Assembly: GCA_027257055.1 (NCBI GenBank)
Contig: JAPVLO010000073.1
Coordinates: 4,950,501-5,014,500 of the forward strand
DNA from: Cephalopachus bancanus
Lineage: Eukaryota; Chordata; Mammalia; Primates; Tarsiidae
Length of the DNA stretch: 64,000 nucleotides
Direction: 5' to 3'
Shown: piece by piece, positions 1 to 12,647 of the stretch
Numbering within the stretch: position 1 is the first letter of the stretch
How the letters are laid out: each line of letters begins with the position of its first letter
Made by a program: the position numbers and the translations under genes
Notes under the pieces: model-generated
The model's input: the letters and a program-made list of their open reading frames with translations, nothing else
Told to the model about the DNA's origin: nothing
The model's database searches: none

Positions 1-3000
1 ACCCTATTCAAGGCTGGATATGTAATTACCTTCAGTTCATAGTCTAGACATTAATTCTTTCATAGTATTTAAGACTCCTTGTAACATGCTTGCAGCTTTA
101 AGTAAGCAAGGCTAAATCTTGACCAGATAAATTAGCAAAGAATGCAATAAAAGCTGCAATAAAAGAACTTTATCCTACAAACCTTCAAGTTGCTGCTAAA
201 TGAGATTTCTTTGAAATGCAGATCAGTTGAACTAGATTAGTGAATTTTAGCTCCTGTCAACATCATAACAAAATACAAATACAATTGTTCAGTGGTCTTA
301 TCTCCATGCTTCCATCTGCTGCCTTGTTATTTACTTTCCTTGATTTACTATGCAGATCTAAATAAGGCACATCAAGGAGGGCTTACAACACAATGGCTTC
401 TTAAGCTTTACATCAAGGTATTTGAAACTGAAGCCAGGAAAGGGCTCCCATCAAAGACATATCTCTAATGAACTTCCATATCAGAGAAGGTTTGGTATTT
501 AATACTGCTGTGAAAAGAAAGAGCTACAAATCAGAATGGCCTATGAAAGAAAATGCCTACAAATCTTGATGAGATTAGCACCTCTGAGAATTAATATCCC
601 AATAAAAATGATGTCTGGTACCTCGAAGAGTTAACTTCCAACCTTTGCAAATATAATGCACTATGTCAAGAGCAGGGAGATCATCTGACAAGGTTAAAAG
701 GTCAGGAAAGAATTTTTAATTCCCCCCCACGAAGCTAGAAAATAATATTTTTAATTCCTGCTTAAAGTAAGCATATATCAGAATAAACACACTAAAATAA
801 AATTAACACAAGAGATTTATAACATTACTTTCTATGTCATAAGCATTTTGTATTATTTTTCAAAATGAAAAAAAATTTAAAAAGCCAACTACATAGTAAA
901 ATAATGTAATCTAAAATGACAGCATGCAACATTTGTTCATCAATTCTAGTATTTCCTTTTCTTCCCCCATAGCAATCTACAGCAACACAGAGTAAAATCC
1001 TCTGTCATTTTGCAAATCCTGAGGTACCATTTTTATTATACGCCATCACACATTCTAAGAGATACAAACAAGGAAAAAATTTCCTTCCACACTTTCTTCC
1101 CCCTAATTGTGTTTTCTCACCTTTTTTTCTAATATGCCAAAGTTGAACAAGACAATAATTCACAAACCTAACGTGAAAGTTTCCAGCAAACTCTGAGTGC
1201 ATTACTATTTGACAATTTCTTTCCCATAAGCAATAAAGTCTATAAACAAATAATACTTTTTTTTCCTTAAAGAAAATATTTCAATCATTTATGTCATTCT
1301 ATAGCAAAGGAAGATCCCACAAGCATGTTCTGTTCTGTGGATCAATCAGTTCCAAACCAAAGTAGACATGTTGTCGACTCCAGTGCCTGGAAATCCTGCT
1401 GCAGGCTCACCAGATGATGAAAACTGAGGTATGCAGTGTATGGGGGCCCCACATGGCATTAGGTAGCTTCTGGGCATGTCAAACTTCACAACTACCCTAC
1501 AGTCAATGACAGCAAACACCTTCCCTGTTCTTGCCTCCAAACATAATCTTGCTGCTCTATCCTGCCTCCGAATCACAAATCACGGGCAGTCTTCCAGAAA
1601 CAAAGCCCCCAACAGAAGCAACCTCCCCTGACTACAACAACAGAAATCACAGTTGTCTTTTTACTGGATTTCATTTCATGTAGGCGATGTTCCAGACTTA
1701 TTTACAACCACAAGAGACTGTTACCTCTTCTTGTTTAATGAAATGACAAAACAGCAGATTTGCATATGCAAAAGCAGGTGCTGTAATAGGTTTGACTACT
1801 CTTGACCTAAAGCATGTAAAAGAGGTTTATCTGCAACAGCTGTCTCATAGGTATTGGTGAGCTGATGGGCAGTCAAAACTACACCATCTGTAGAAGTGTG
1901 TGTTCAAAATGACAATCTGAACTCAAAACTGATCAATAAATCTTCCCTCATCTTTATGTTTATGTTGAAATTTCAAGATGTGTATATATTGGGCTATTTT
2001 ACTTATCAGTCCCAGATAAGAAAACTAAAATGGGAATGTTGACATGCAAAAGTAACGTGTTCAATTGATAATCTCAGAGCAATTCTTTTTACCATTCTGA
2101 CATACTGTAAAATACTAGACACTGAATTTTAATCATGTATTTTTTTGTAAAGCAAAGTTTCCACATATTAATAATCTTAATTGCTGGGATAATGACCCAA
2201 ATAATTACTTTGTTGGATATCTGCTACTTTGTTTTCCTTCACTATTTTTATATTCAAGTTGTAGTTTTAGATAATGAAAATAATGAAGTTGTTTGCACTG
2301 ATTTCTTAGTCTCTCTTAGTTTTCGCTCCAAGTTGGATAGGTATATTTTTCTACTAAAATTACTATTTCTCTTTAAGATAAGAGGCTACTTTTTCCCTTC
2401 CACACTGAAGTCTGAACATGACCTCTCATTGAATAGAATGACTTTTGTTTTTGTACTATGTTTGCAGAAGGTAGCACCATATGCCCCAAGCTCCACGTTG
2501 GATGCTCTTTCTACGGTCTAATTTGCTTGTCAAAAGATGTTACAATCACAAATCTACAATGTCTGGATAAACTTAGTACAGCAAGAGATAAAACACAATT
2601 GCCCTCACTTTCTTAAAAAGTAACAAATTAATCTCTAATAAATGCAAAAGGTTTGTAAAGTTCAAATAATCCCTGAATCATAAATAAAAAACCTGGCACC
2701 ACATGTCTGAAAAAAGGAAACCTCTCTCATACACATATACTAGTACATAAGTTTAACTTAATTCTCTACAATTAAGACCAAAAACCTTGTCTCTGTTTTT
2801 GAAAAAACAGATAAGCAGCATGAAGTGTCCAATTTTCAAGCTGACTTAAAAATAATAAATTCTTAAAAACTGGAGTTTCACAAAATTCAAATTTAAGTCA
2901 AACCACAATTCATTGTGAAAATTAACCTTTCTAATTTTAGTGAAACACATCCACTGATTCTAAATGGTTTTGAAATTTCAACTGTATATCTTTTAATCTT

Positions 3001-3679
3001 TCTTTAGCCTTCAGGAATATTAAGATTTTGCTAGGACAGTATTTTTTTAATTGATTATGATTTTGTCTATTCGTTTTTTCACTATGGAGAGACGACATCT
3101 GACCATGGGAAGGAGAAAGGAAAATCTATACCTGCAGCCAACTGGTTTACATTGTTCATTTTGTTTTGTTTTGTTTTGATACGTAAATACTTAGGAATTA
3201 AAATACCATTTAAAGTGGGGAAAAAAGGGTATTCAGTGACTGTTTCTAACAACTGAGATGTTATATCATTATGACCCCTTAAAAACTTTTCTAATTTTTA
3301 GAAAAACCAAAATTATTTATTTAATAGGTTGTAACTGCCATTCGTGAGCCACAGTAATCCATCATGTGAATAAATATTTAGACAATATTTTAAATGTGTA
3401 CAATGTTCTTGAGGGAATGCCACAGTTCCAGGCTGTCATGTAAATGTAATCGGATCAAAAACATTGTGCTTGTGCAATAAAAGTCCAGCTAGAAACACAA
3501 TAGTTCAGCCAATGAGAGAAAATTGATATCTAGGAAGACAACAATAGTGAAAAGTGACCACCAGTGATATAAACAATTGCAATTTTCAGGAGTTTTAGGT
3601 TGTGTGTGTGTTTTGTGTTAGAAAACACCAATTTTAATCACATTTAACATCTCTTAAAAATTTACCATTTGTAAATAAA
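1..3679. other. Unique AT-rich non-coding stretch
   Basis: No convincing gene or recognisable repeat is seen. The short open frames here lack splice context and known domains. The stretch at about 1310-1930 is less AT-rich and more complex than its surroundings, contains a perfect octamer-type palindrome, and could be a conserved non-coding element. A short TTTTG run lies at about 3158-3178. Confidence 0.6.
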
Positions 3680-3689
3680 AATAATATAT

Positions 3690-3925
3690 CTATTTAATAT
3701 ACAATATTATGCAGCAGAAAAAAATCATAAAGTAGCACTATAAGTACTGTCAAGGAACAATTCCCAGAGTATCTAAATGAAAAAGCAGGAACATAAAAAA
3801 ATATATGTTATGCTAGCACTTGTGAAAAAATACATATAAAGATACATGCACATTTATATGTATATTGACCATTTCAATAAAAATACCATAAAACTGGTTA
3901 TAGTGATTTCTCCTTGAAAAGTGTC
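3690..3925 (+). mobile_element. Old L1M-type LINE 3' end fragment
   Basis: The order of motifs (an ATTATGCAGCAG stretch, then GTATCTAAATGAAAAAGCA, then an AAACTGGTTATAGTGATTTC stretch) follows the 3' end of old mammalian L1M elements, which read toward 'actggtaacagtggtt'. It is heavily diverged, with no reading frame and no poly-A tail. Subfamily not assigned. Confidence 0.45.
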
Positions 3926-4410
3926 ATAGATACTTAAGGCAAGGCTTCACAAACTTTCATATGACAACACACACATAGAAACTGATACCAATTATGATAT
4001 GGCGAATAGAACCAATGGAGGGCCCGCTTTGCCAGGCACCACCCTACTTTTGTTGGGTGCTAAAGAGGTGATTACCTCTTCACATCCCTAAAATGACTGA
4101 GGCTCAGCAGCCTACATTACAGCAAAATCAAATTAACCAAATTAACCAAATAAAGTTTTTCAATGACGAATAGAAAATTATTGATATATCTAGACAAATC
4201 TTTTGCAGCTTAAAAGCTAACACCTGCTAGAGAATCGAATTGCATTCTAAATAGTACCCATATAATCCTTCAAAATTTAGAATGAAAAGATGCAGCTGAT
4301 AATATTATAGTTTATAGAATATATGCCAAGAGGCCTGGCACCAGAGTTCCTTGTACCCTTTCATCACACCATGGTATGTTTTACTATGTCCTTAGTATTT
4401 TAAAAAATTA

Positions 4411-4711
4411 TTATTATTATTATTATTTTTTTTAAGTTGGAGTCTCACTCTGTCGCCCAGTCTGGAGTGCAGTGGCCACTCCCGGCCACTGCAGCCTCGA
4501 CCCACTGGGCTCCGGTGATCCTTCTGCCTCAGCCTTCCGAGTAGCCAGAATTATAGGCACGCGCTACCATACCCGGCTGATTTTTTGATTTATTGTAGAG
4601 ATGAGGTCTCGCCAAGTTGCCCAGGCAGGTCTTGAACCTGCAGGCTCAGGCAATCCACTCACCTCAGCCTCCCAAAGCACGGGATTACAGGCTGAGCCAC
4701 CGAGCCCGGCT
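4411..4711 (-). mobile_element. Alu, lineage-specific young type, full length
   Basis: A complete dimeric Alu read on the minus strand: T-rich tail (with TTA repeats) on the left, right monomer, TTGATTTATTGTAG linker, left monomer, ending in GAGCCCGGCT. It has the A-box single-base loss (CTCAGCCTG instead of CTCACGCCTG) and the changed stretch after the B box. Near-identical 10-bp target-site copies flank it at 4401-4410 and 4712-4721 (AAAAAATTA core). Confidence 0.93.
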
Positions 4712-4721
4712 CAAAAAATTA

Positions 4722-6290
4722 ATTTTTAACTCAAGATATGGGTACTAAAATTAAGTCAAGTTTTATACATGACCCTAATATTTTTTATTTTGGATTTTTT
4801 TTTAACACATACTAAACAAAGCAATTAAGTCAAAGGTATCACTTGTTAGTTTAAGAAGCTCCAGTTGACATTCATTTGTATTTGATTAAAAAAGATGAAC
4901 TTTTCTCTTATTACTCCAATGAATGCAGTTTGTTAGCTCCCCAAAAATATTTAAAACATAGAGGAATTATTATAATAAGAAAAATCTTTGGTGGTAGTTA
5001 AAGGGCTAGGGCAGCTGATGTAACTGACCACAGCACACAGTGCAGATGTACTAGAAAGCACTTTTTGTAAAGAAAATAAGATTTTAGTTCATTTCCACCT
5101 TTCAAAAGGCCATTTTAGTTTGTTTTCATATAATAAAACTATATAATACTTTTATAGTCATAGGAAAAGCTTATGTTAATAATCACATATTACATTTTTG
5201 GCAATTGTTTATTTATGATGTTGTCAAATGCTGGAGGTAGTCCAAAGAGAAAGAAAAAAGTCAAGACCAGTGGTTTAAAAGTAGCTGATAAAAGATTAGG
5301 ACTCAAAAAAAAAGGGGGGGGGGAATAGTTCTACATGGCTAGAAAAAAAAAGAATGAACACTTTTCAAATTAAAGAATTATCTGATATTCCATTTTAAAA
5401 AAAAGAACTCAGTAGCATTACGGAGTATTAAGGAGTTCTAAATAATAACTCCTACTCTGCCTCTAATACCTAGTTACTCAGTTAAAAATATTTGCATATA
5501 CACCATGTTGCATACACAGTGTTCAGTACTAAGAATTCAATGACTTAGTCAGCCATAAGTTGTATAAAAGCAGAAATGAGGGGTAAGGATGGGGAACAAT
5601 GGATGTCAAATATTAATTGCACAGAGGAATTGGAAAAGGCATATGGATGAATAGAGTCGTAATTCAAACAAGAAAGGATGAAAACCTGAACTAGAACAGT
5701 CGATATGGATATAAAGCAAATAGAACTGATGTAACAGATATGTATAAATTAGTGTCCATTTCACTTTGTGACTAAGATAAAGTAACAGAAGAGGGAACAT
5801 GGAAAATGACTTTCAGGTTTTTTGGCTTGGCTACGTGGTTGACAGCCATATCTTTCAACAACCTAGGGAAGAGAGCAAGGAAAGTAGTCTGGTTGGGGAG
5901 TTTGCCCAGGAGGTATAGTTGGAATTAAAAGAGAATCAAGGTAAAAATGAAGTCTATCAGAGTAGCATCATTCAAGAGAATGGCTCTCAGTGGAAAAAAT
6001 AAGATTCCTCTCCCTCTAAACCAGGTAAGAACTATTACATGGAAAATTACTGATGAGTGGTTTGGCATGTAAAGAATACATAAATGGGAAAAGACTCAAA
6101 GCCACAAAAGTTAGGTAGAAAGAATGAGTAAACGTTGCCTACACAAAGGACAAAAAGAACAATAAAATGTTGGATTAGTACTCGTAAAAAAAAGATTATT
6201 ACAGAAGTAAAAGAAAAAGTAAGTTTTCAGGGCAAAATGAATCATGTTGAATGTTGCAGAGTAAAGTGAGTTTCCCAAGGTTTTGACCAT
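4722..6290. other. Mostly unique stretch with a faint old repeat
   Basis: No gene seen. A run of A then G (A9G10) sits at 5305-5323. About 5560-6010 has the wording of an ancient mammalian repeat whose family I could not fix ('tcaggttttttggcttgg...' ), the same family suspected at 40725-41405. The rest is unremarkable AT-rich DNA. Confidence 0.45.
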
Positions 6291-6640
6291 TAAAAATATA
6301 TATACACAATGGAATATTACACAGACATAAAGAAGGGCAAAATTATGAACTTCACAGCAACTTGGATGGACCAGTCTATAATATTCAGTGATCTATCACA
6401 GAAACAAAGAACTGAGTACCACGTGCTGTCACTCATAAGCGGATCCTGAACAATGATCATAATATTATAAGAAAAGGATTGGCAGTAGTGGGAAACTGCC
6501 AGAGGAGGGGAGCACACTTTATTCATAAAGGGTACCTGATCTCAAACCAAGTGAAGTGGGGACCAAAGTGAGGCCCACACTTTACCTGTACAATGACCAT
6601 TTGTATACTTATCTCTGAATTTTACCCTGCATCTTTAAAA
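6291..6640 (+). mobile_element. L1 3' end (end of ORF2 plus 3' UTR), type A tail
   Basis: Begins inside the last part of L1 ORF2 ('acacaatggaatattacacagac', 'gaacaaagaactgagtacc', 'ctcactcataagcgg') and runs through a 3' UTR reading 'aagtggggaccaaagtgaggccc...acctgtacaatgacc' to a 'catctttaaaattt' tail. The reading frame is broken, so this is a dead 5'-truncated copy. The same UTR occurs at 15283-15383 and 42520-42768. Not the human L1PA 3' UTR. Confidence 0.82.
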
Positions 6641-7399
6641 TTTAAAAAAATTTTTAAGTACCTGGATGAGAAATCTCAATAGAGATTTTAACTATTTCTA
6701 AATTAAAGCATAAACTGAATGTAACTCCATTCAAACTACTGATAGGAAGGATTCTTTTGGAAATTTGCACAATGGCTTAAAAGATATATGTTGGTGGGGC
6801 TTTGCCCTAACAGGTAAAACTTATGACAAAGTTGGGAATATTTTTAAAGTGTGTTTAGTGACTCCAAGTTCAATGATGCTAAAAGTCTTGGCCTCTCCAT
6901 TTAGTTGTGGCCACTTGAACCCATCATTTCTAACTCAGGAGAGAAAGAGAAGCCTCTATACATGATCCTGATCAAGTAGATTAGAGTAACTACAGAAACT
7001 TCTGTGCAACAAGGCTCAGACCATAAACAACTCTAAGAATTCAGTACCTCTTCCCTTCTCTCCTCCCCTCCCTCATCTGGGTTTCCATTGCTCCTAGATA
7101 CTCAAGGTGGGAGCTACTTTCATTGACTTATTTCCTGGTAAGATATACATACAAGCTGACTGCAAATGAGATCAACTATTTTATTTTTATTTGGAGGATA
7201 TGTTTAAAAATTCAATTATTTTTATTTTTTGATTGTATAGGCCAGTATCAAATGATATTTTCACTGACAATACCCTCTGAGCTAAAATTTTATACTATTT
7301 ACCACTTAGGTATTAGTATATTAATATATACTTGTGGAAGTCACAGAAGGGTTTATAGAAACCCTTCGTGGTGCATGCAGACCAGGTAAACCCAGTCCC

Positions 7400-7475
7400 A
7401 GCATGGTAATAATGACTGTTCAGGGGATTAAGTGTACTTGGCACCATGTCTGATATTGAGTAATAAGCCCTATTT
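7400..7475 (+). repeat. MIR fragment (3' part)
   Basis: 'ggggattaagtgtacttggcaccatgtctgatattgagtaataag' follows the MIR 3' core ('ggattaaatgag...cctggcacatagtaagcgctcaataa') with many changes. Ancient tRNA-derived SINE. Confidence 0.45.
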
Positions 7476-7639
7476 TGTATTTCATTATGTCATGGTACTG
7501 ATACGTGTGTTTCCGGCCCTATGCACCACACCAAATCACACTATAAAATATGACTGTGGTTACACTTAGAGAAGAGAAAACCTGGGACAACCAAAGAGAA
7601 AAAGTAACTATAATCAAAAGGCTGACAAAACGGTACTTT

Positions 7640-7800
7640 TTAGCATTTTTACAGTTTACAAACTCTATCATATCATCTTTTTGATCCCCACAACAATTCA
7701 ATCTTATATATGTGTGAAACCCAGAGTTAAATGATTTTACCAAGAATAAATTGACAAGCGACTCATTTGTGATCTAAAGCTAAATCTTCACATCCCATAT
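7640..7800 (-). repeat. MIR fragment
   Basis: Reads like the complement of MIR: 'agtttacaaactctatcatatcatc...gatccccacaacaattc' then 'gtgtgaaacccagag'. Diverged and without clear ends. Confidence 0.45.
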
Positions 7801-8004
7801 CCTATTCCATATTCTTTATGCAAGTCTATCTTAGGAACAGTTTGTGTAATTTCTGAATATTCAGTTAGGGACACTAAGAAGTTTTAAAGAGCCACTTCTT
7901 TGCTGGATTTAAGAAGATATGTTACTGCTAAGACTGTTTATGCATACAACTGACAACCACAAAAAGTTACAATCAGTAGAAATGGTTGGGCTGAGGCTAG
8001 GTGG

Positions 8005-8080
8005 TCATCTGTCGAGCTGGAAGTTGGACTGGGTGACCTTTAAGCTCCTTTCCAGTTTGGAGATTCCATAACTCTATGGT
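8005..8080 (+). repeat. L3/CR1-type LINE tail
   Basis: 'ggaagttggactgggtgacctttaagctcctttccagtttggagattccataactctatgg' closely follows the conserved CR1/L3 3' end (GGACT-GATGACCT-TAAG-TCCCTTCCA followed by ATTCTATG repeats). A very old mammalian element. Confidence 0.6.
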
Positions 8081-9154
8081 GATAATGATGCTGTTTCAGT
8101 CTGTTGCCAAGTAACATGTCTATTGTTTTTCCTCCCTGTCACACACAGCAATGGCAATAACAATCGTTTTCTCATATGCCACGACAAATTTACATCATAG
8201 TGTCATATTAACAATCAGCATTCCTGAAGTTTTTTTTACCTTTATAATGTTTGAATCTATTTCAAATGCTGCCAAAATTTCATTTTAAAAGATGTGAAAA
8301 TAAAATACCTTTGATGAATGACATACCCTAAAGCAATAGCCCTGATTCCTTCCCCTTTCTCTTCCTTTCTAGCTTCATCAATCACACCCTCCTCAGTCTA
8401 CCATTGCCTGCACTGATTAAAAGAGTGACATATTCATTCATCCACTCACTCATTCTATAAACATTCACTGAATCTACGCACAGAGCATTCCTCTAATCTA
8501 AGAAAAAACAAGGTGAGGTTCGGAATCTTACTTGCTGACAGGGTCATAGATGGGGGAAATCAGTTCATGTCAATTCAACATGTACTTATTAAGCAGCTAA
8601 TGGTAAGGTTATATAGCTTCTAGTTCAGATCCACTACCAAAGAGTTGGTTTTTCAATCCAGGGAAACTGACTAAGTATAAGTGGTATAAGGTTTACTTTA
8701 TCTTATTCTTTGACTACAAAACAAATAAAGCCCACCACTCTACATTAAGGTAGGTAGCCAGTGTCATACACACACACAGAATACGGTCAGAAATACATAC
8801 ATATATAAAGAATGATGTTTTGCTACTATAAAATACTTTAACCAAGTCTCATGTCAAAAGGTTTTGAATAATACTATGTAAATGGTATTTGGATACAACT
8901 TCTAGAATTCCATCTTTCTATGTAACAGAAACATTTAAAATAATCATTTTAAAACAGTAATATTTGCAAAAACTTCACCAACTGAACAACTGTTTTGTTT
9001 TCACTTTGTCCAGTTGCATACATGTTCTCCACACAGTTATTACCTATTCTGTATTACTTGGGACAATTATTTTTTTTTAAATTAAGCATTTTAGCTTTCT
9101 GCAGAAAAACTGTAGAAATGGACAAATTACTATTTTAAAAAATACCCAAAGTCA

Positions 9155-9426
9155 AGCATTCTGGCCCACGGCTATAATCCTAGCACTTTGGGAGGCCAAG
9201 GAGACAGGATTGCTTAAGGCCAGGAATTCAAGACCAGCCTGAGCAACACAGCAAAACTCGTCTCTACAAAAAATAAAAATTAGCCAGATGTGGTGGCATG
9301 CGCCTGTAATCCCAGCTATTCTGGAGGCAGAGGTAGAAAGTTCGTACAAGTCTAGAGGTTCCAGGATGTAGGGAGCCATGATCATACCACAGCAAGCCCT
9401 AGCTCTAAAAATAAAAATAAACAAAT
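9155..9426 (+). mobile_element. Old Alu (AluJ-like)
   Basis: Dimeric Alu on the plus strand: 'ggctataatcctagcactttgggaggccaagg', A-rich linker at about 9268-9278, then a right monomer beginning 'ttagccagatgtggtggcatgcgcc' and an 'aaaataaaaataaac' tail. Diverged, lacks the young lineage-specific changes, with deletions near the end of the right arm. Confidence 0.88.
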
Positions 9427-9604
9427 AAACTACCCATTATTTAATTACTTAAAATTAAGTATTTCAGAATGTTTACTATTTGTTAAAATAAAACTTAAGG
9501 TCTGAAAAAAAAATTTATGCATCAATTATATTTTCAAAAATCAGTAGACTACTGATCAACATTTTCATAGCATTCTTTATTTTTAGTTAGAATGATAATT
9601 TTAA

Positions 9605-9855
9605 ACTTCACAGTTTATAAAACACTTACATGAACATTTTATTTGACTCTATGGGGTAAGGCCAGACATGCATTATTATTATTCTCACTTTATAGAAGAA
9701 AAAATACATTTAGTGGGCTTAGAATACTGTAGATAATATGTGGTAGAATTGGTACTCAGTACCAAAACTCCATGTGACTTTTTAGTGGGCTTAGAATACT
9801 GTAGATAATATGTGGTAGAATTGGTACTCAGTACCAAAACTCCATGTGACTTTTT
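9605..9855 (-). repeat. MIR with an internal 72-bp tandem duplication
   Basis: 'tttgactctatggggtaaggcc...attattattctcactttatagaag' matches the complement of the MIR core, and 'atatgtggtagaattggtactcagtaccaaaactccatgtgac' its next part. Bases 9712-9783 are repeated with no visible change at 9784-9855, so the duplication is far younger than the MIR. Confidence 0.65.
9712..9855. repeat. Identical 72-bp tandem duplication
   Basis: Two head-to-tail copies, 9712-9783 and 9784-9855, each starting AGTGGGCTTAGAATACTG and ending GACTTTTT. I see no difference between them, pointing to a recent event or an assembly error. Confidence 0.92.
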
Positions 9856-10750
9856 AGTGTTGAATTCTCTACCTTAATATAAATCTGCCATTCCATTAGT
9901 TCAAAGATTTTTAAACAGACCAACTCATGGTTGAGAGTCGTTTTAGCAGCTTAGATTGCTCCAACAAGGCAACTATCAATAGAAGAGTAAGTGTGAACAT
10001 TAATATATTTTAGTGGATAAAGAAAAAATGTTATTTAATTTATTAATCTTTTAACATTTTCATTTTAAGAGCTCTGTTATGTCATGTTACTCTTGTACTC
10101 AGAATTAATAGCAAATAATATACTATTCTGCAGTCTGTTTATTGATGACTCTTTCAGTTTGTATAAGTGTAAACATGTTCAAAACACTGAACACTTCTAA
10201 TCCAGCATTGCTCTCTCAAATGAAAAATGGGAAAAAATAATTATTTTAAATGAGGCAGTTTAATAATTTGTACAAAGCCTTTTCATTCATAATATATTAG
10301 AATCTAACATCTGTCTATGCAGGTGAATTTTTACTAAGGATCATGTTAATTTTTTTAATATATCAGAAAATGTTCTGGCATTTTTTATTTTAAAACAATA
10401 TCAGACATATTTAAAAGGCCTACTATTAGAAAAATTATGAAAAATTGCTTGAAATTTAAATACTTGGGAATTAAGAACTGAAGATGATGCTCATATTTAT
10501 TTTCTGTAAAATAAAAAATTCATCCAACTCAATACTAACATACTGTTAAAAAAATTTGGATGTCATAGTCACATAAATGATGAGTAAAAGGCTTATCTGA
10601 TTGTTCGCTCACATTGTCCTACACTAGAAATAGTAAAAAGGTGAGTAAAATAAACTATATCATATATATAATTATATAATATATAGCCTGTCTCAAATTG
10701 GTGAACTTTATATACCATAAACAAAACAGAAAATTATATAAAATTACAGA
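9856..10750. other. AT-rich unique stretch
   Basis: No gene or clear repeat seen. Ends with a short TA-rich run at about 10655-10685. Confidence 0.55.
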
Positions 10751-11140
10751 CAGACACTTCTTGACTTACAATGGGGTTACATCCTGATAAATCCACTGTA
10801 ACCTAAAATATCATTATGTCAAAAAAGCATTTAATATACCTAACCTACCAAACATCATACCTTAGCCTAGCCTACCTTAAACATGCTCAGAACACTTACT
10901 TCATCCTGCAGTTGGGAAAAATCATATAACACAAATCCTATTTTATGATAAAGTGTTAAACATCTCATGTACTGCATATCACTACCTGGGCAAAGATCAA
11001 AATTCAAAATTTGAAAGTGGGATAGTTTTTTTATAATCCTAAAATCAAAAACTATAAATCAAACCACCATAATTCAGGGACAGTTTCACACCATTATAAA
11101 GTAAAATATTCATATATTAAACCATTGTAAGTCAAAAACT
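10751..11140. mobile_element. Tigger-like non-autonomous DNA transposon remnant
   Basis: Starts with 'cagacacttcttgacttacaatggggttac', contains the typical 'tacctaacctaccaaacatcataccttagcctagcctacctt' block and ends 'aaccattgtaagtcaaaaac', so its ends are imperfect inverted copies built on GACTTAC/GTAAGTC. This is the layout of small Tigger/pogo-derived elements; exact family not assigned. No transposase coding. Confidence 0.6.
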
Positions 11141-12141
11141 AATTCTAAATTAGTTTGATTCTCAGAGTTAAAAAATTTCAAATATTTATTTATGGTACAC
11201 AATTATTGCTGTTTGCAAATATTTCTAGCTCCCTGCTTTTAGATACACAGTTGTATCTATTTTCCCATTTCTTTGAAATCATGTGAGGCCACATGAATTG
11301 CTTTATCGATGAAAGATGAGCTGAAGTTTAAGAAGCCAGCACTGTACAGGATGCATTATATTCTCCTCCTCCTGTTAACACACCTGAAAGTGTATGTTAA
11401 AATGAAACTTCTGACAAAGTAGCCTTCTAATTACAATTAGTAGAAAAACCTAATAACCTGTACCAAAGTTGTAACTTCAGTGAAAAACAAACTGTTGTTT
11501 TATCAGGTTAAGGATCTTTGGGAAAGTGGTTTGTTCCTACAGAATGCCCTAACCTATCCTGACCAAGACACTTATTTAAACTGTTTCACTTTTCAGAAGG
11601 ACAAATTACAAAAAAAAAATAAACCTCAAACTAATTTAACAATAGTGCTTTATAATATTACACTTATAAAGTATGCCTTCTAAAATACAGTATTACTAAA
11701 ACATATTTTGAAATGGTAAAAAAATTCTCCATTATCTTGGCGATATCGTGGGACACATTGTGATTTCTCCCTCCAAGTTGGAAGTGGACTTTTTGAAAAT
11801 GATACTTTGTGTCTTAAAATGCTTTGTTCTCAAAAATACCTCACAGATATATTTAATTTTATCTTTCCTTACTTGCAATACCTATATAATACTGCAATCT
11901 ACACATAATTTATTAACCAACATAAAAAAACAAAAAGAGGAACACAATGTGTTGAGCACTGACCAAATGCCAGAAAATAGAATGCCTTGTGTTTGAGATG
12001 GGTATGATATAGCAAATGCCAAGCAATTTCTTTTGAAGAGTTTAAGTCAATATCAACAGTATAATACAATATGAAATCCAATTGCTTGCTTTCTAGATTT
12101 TCTAATTTATTTTTATCACTATTATTATTGTTGTCGTTATT
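11141..12141. other. Unique stretch with a possible old LTR piece
   Basis: No gene seen. Around 11190-11410 the wording ('agctccctgctttt', 'atgtgaggccacatgaattgc', 'aagtttaagaagccagcac') faintly resembles old MLT1-class LTRs, but I could not follow it to either end. Confidence 0.35.
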
Positions 12142-12411
12142 ATTTTTTGAATCAGGTCTCACTTTATCATCCAGGCTGGAATGCAGTGGCACAATCACGG
12201 CTCACTGCAGCCTTGACCTTCTGGGCTCAGGTGATCCTGCTGCCTCAGTCTCCCAAGGGGCTGAGACTACAGGTGTGTGCCACCACGCCTGGTTCATTTT
12301 TACTTTTTGCTGAGATGGGGTCAGGCTATGTCTCAAACTCCTGGTCTTCAGCAATTTTTCCACCTCACACTCCCAAAGTGCTGGGATTATGGACGTGAGC
12401 CACCATGCCTG
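12142..12411 (-). mobile_element. Old Alu (AluJ-like)
   Basis: Minus-strand Alu: 'tttttgaatcaggtctcactttatcatccaggctggaatgcagtgg' through 'cccaaagtgctgggattatggacgtgagccaccatgcc'. Retains the ancestral 'ggcgtgagcc' spacing, so it predates the young lineage-specific Alus. The open frames through it are not genes. Confidence 0.9.
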
Positions 12412-12620
12412 ACTTCCCTACTTTAAATGGACCTTCTGGAAATTATTTGAAATGTTCCTGAATATTTAATTTTCTGTACCACTCATTTAAAATTTATGGT
12501 TTAATTATTTTTGACTATCTAATGATTCTTTAGAATGCATAATATTAAGATACTTATCTACAAGCAATGCTATTTCTGAAATATTTGTGTTTCCTAAACT
12601 TAAAACTGTCAACTCAAAAT

Positions 12621-12647
12621 AGAAAAAGAATGTAGTGGTTTTAATTT
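12621..12647. repeat. Left target-site duplication of twin-primed L1
   Basis: 27 bases starting AGAAAAAGAATGTAG and ending TTTTAATTT; they match 13827-13853 at 23 of 27 positions. Confidence 0.8.

Larger units (their letters stand above)
6641..9154. other. Mostly unique stretch with old MIR and L3 pieces
   Basis: No gene seen. Holds two MIR pieces and one L3/CR1 tail (listed separately), a small perfect hairpin at 7346-7367 (9-bp arms, ATAG loop), and at about 8424-8640 a run beginning 'attcattcatccactcactcattc' that resembles an ancient interspersed repeat. Confidence 0.5.

Noticed and set aside
1346..1576. 76-codon frame (minus) with fairly protein-like composition
   Set aside because: No family match and no clear acceptor/donor pair; described as a complex island instead.
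2135..2521. 128-codon open frame (plus), the longest in the first 10 kb
   Set aside because: Phenylalanine/leucine-rich from AT-rich DNA; no signal for a real membrane protein, no splice context, no family match.
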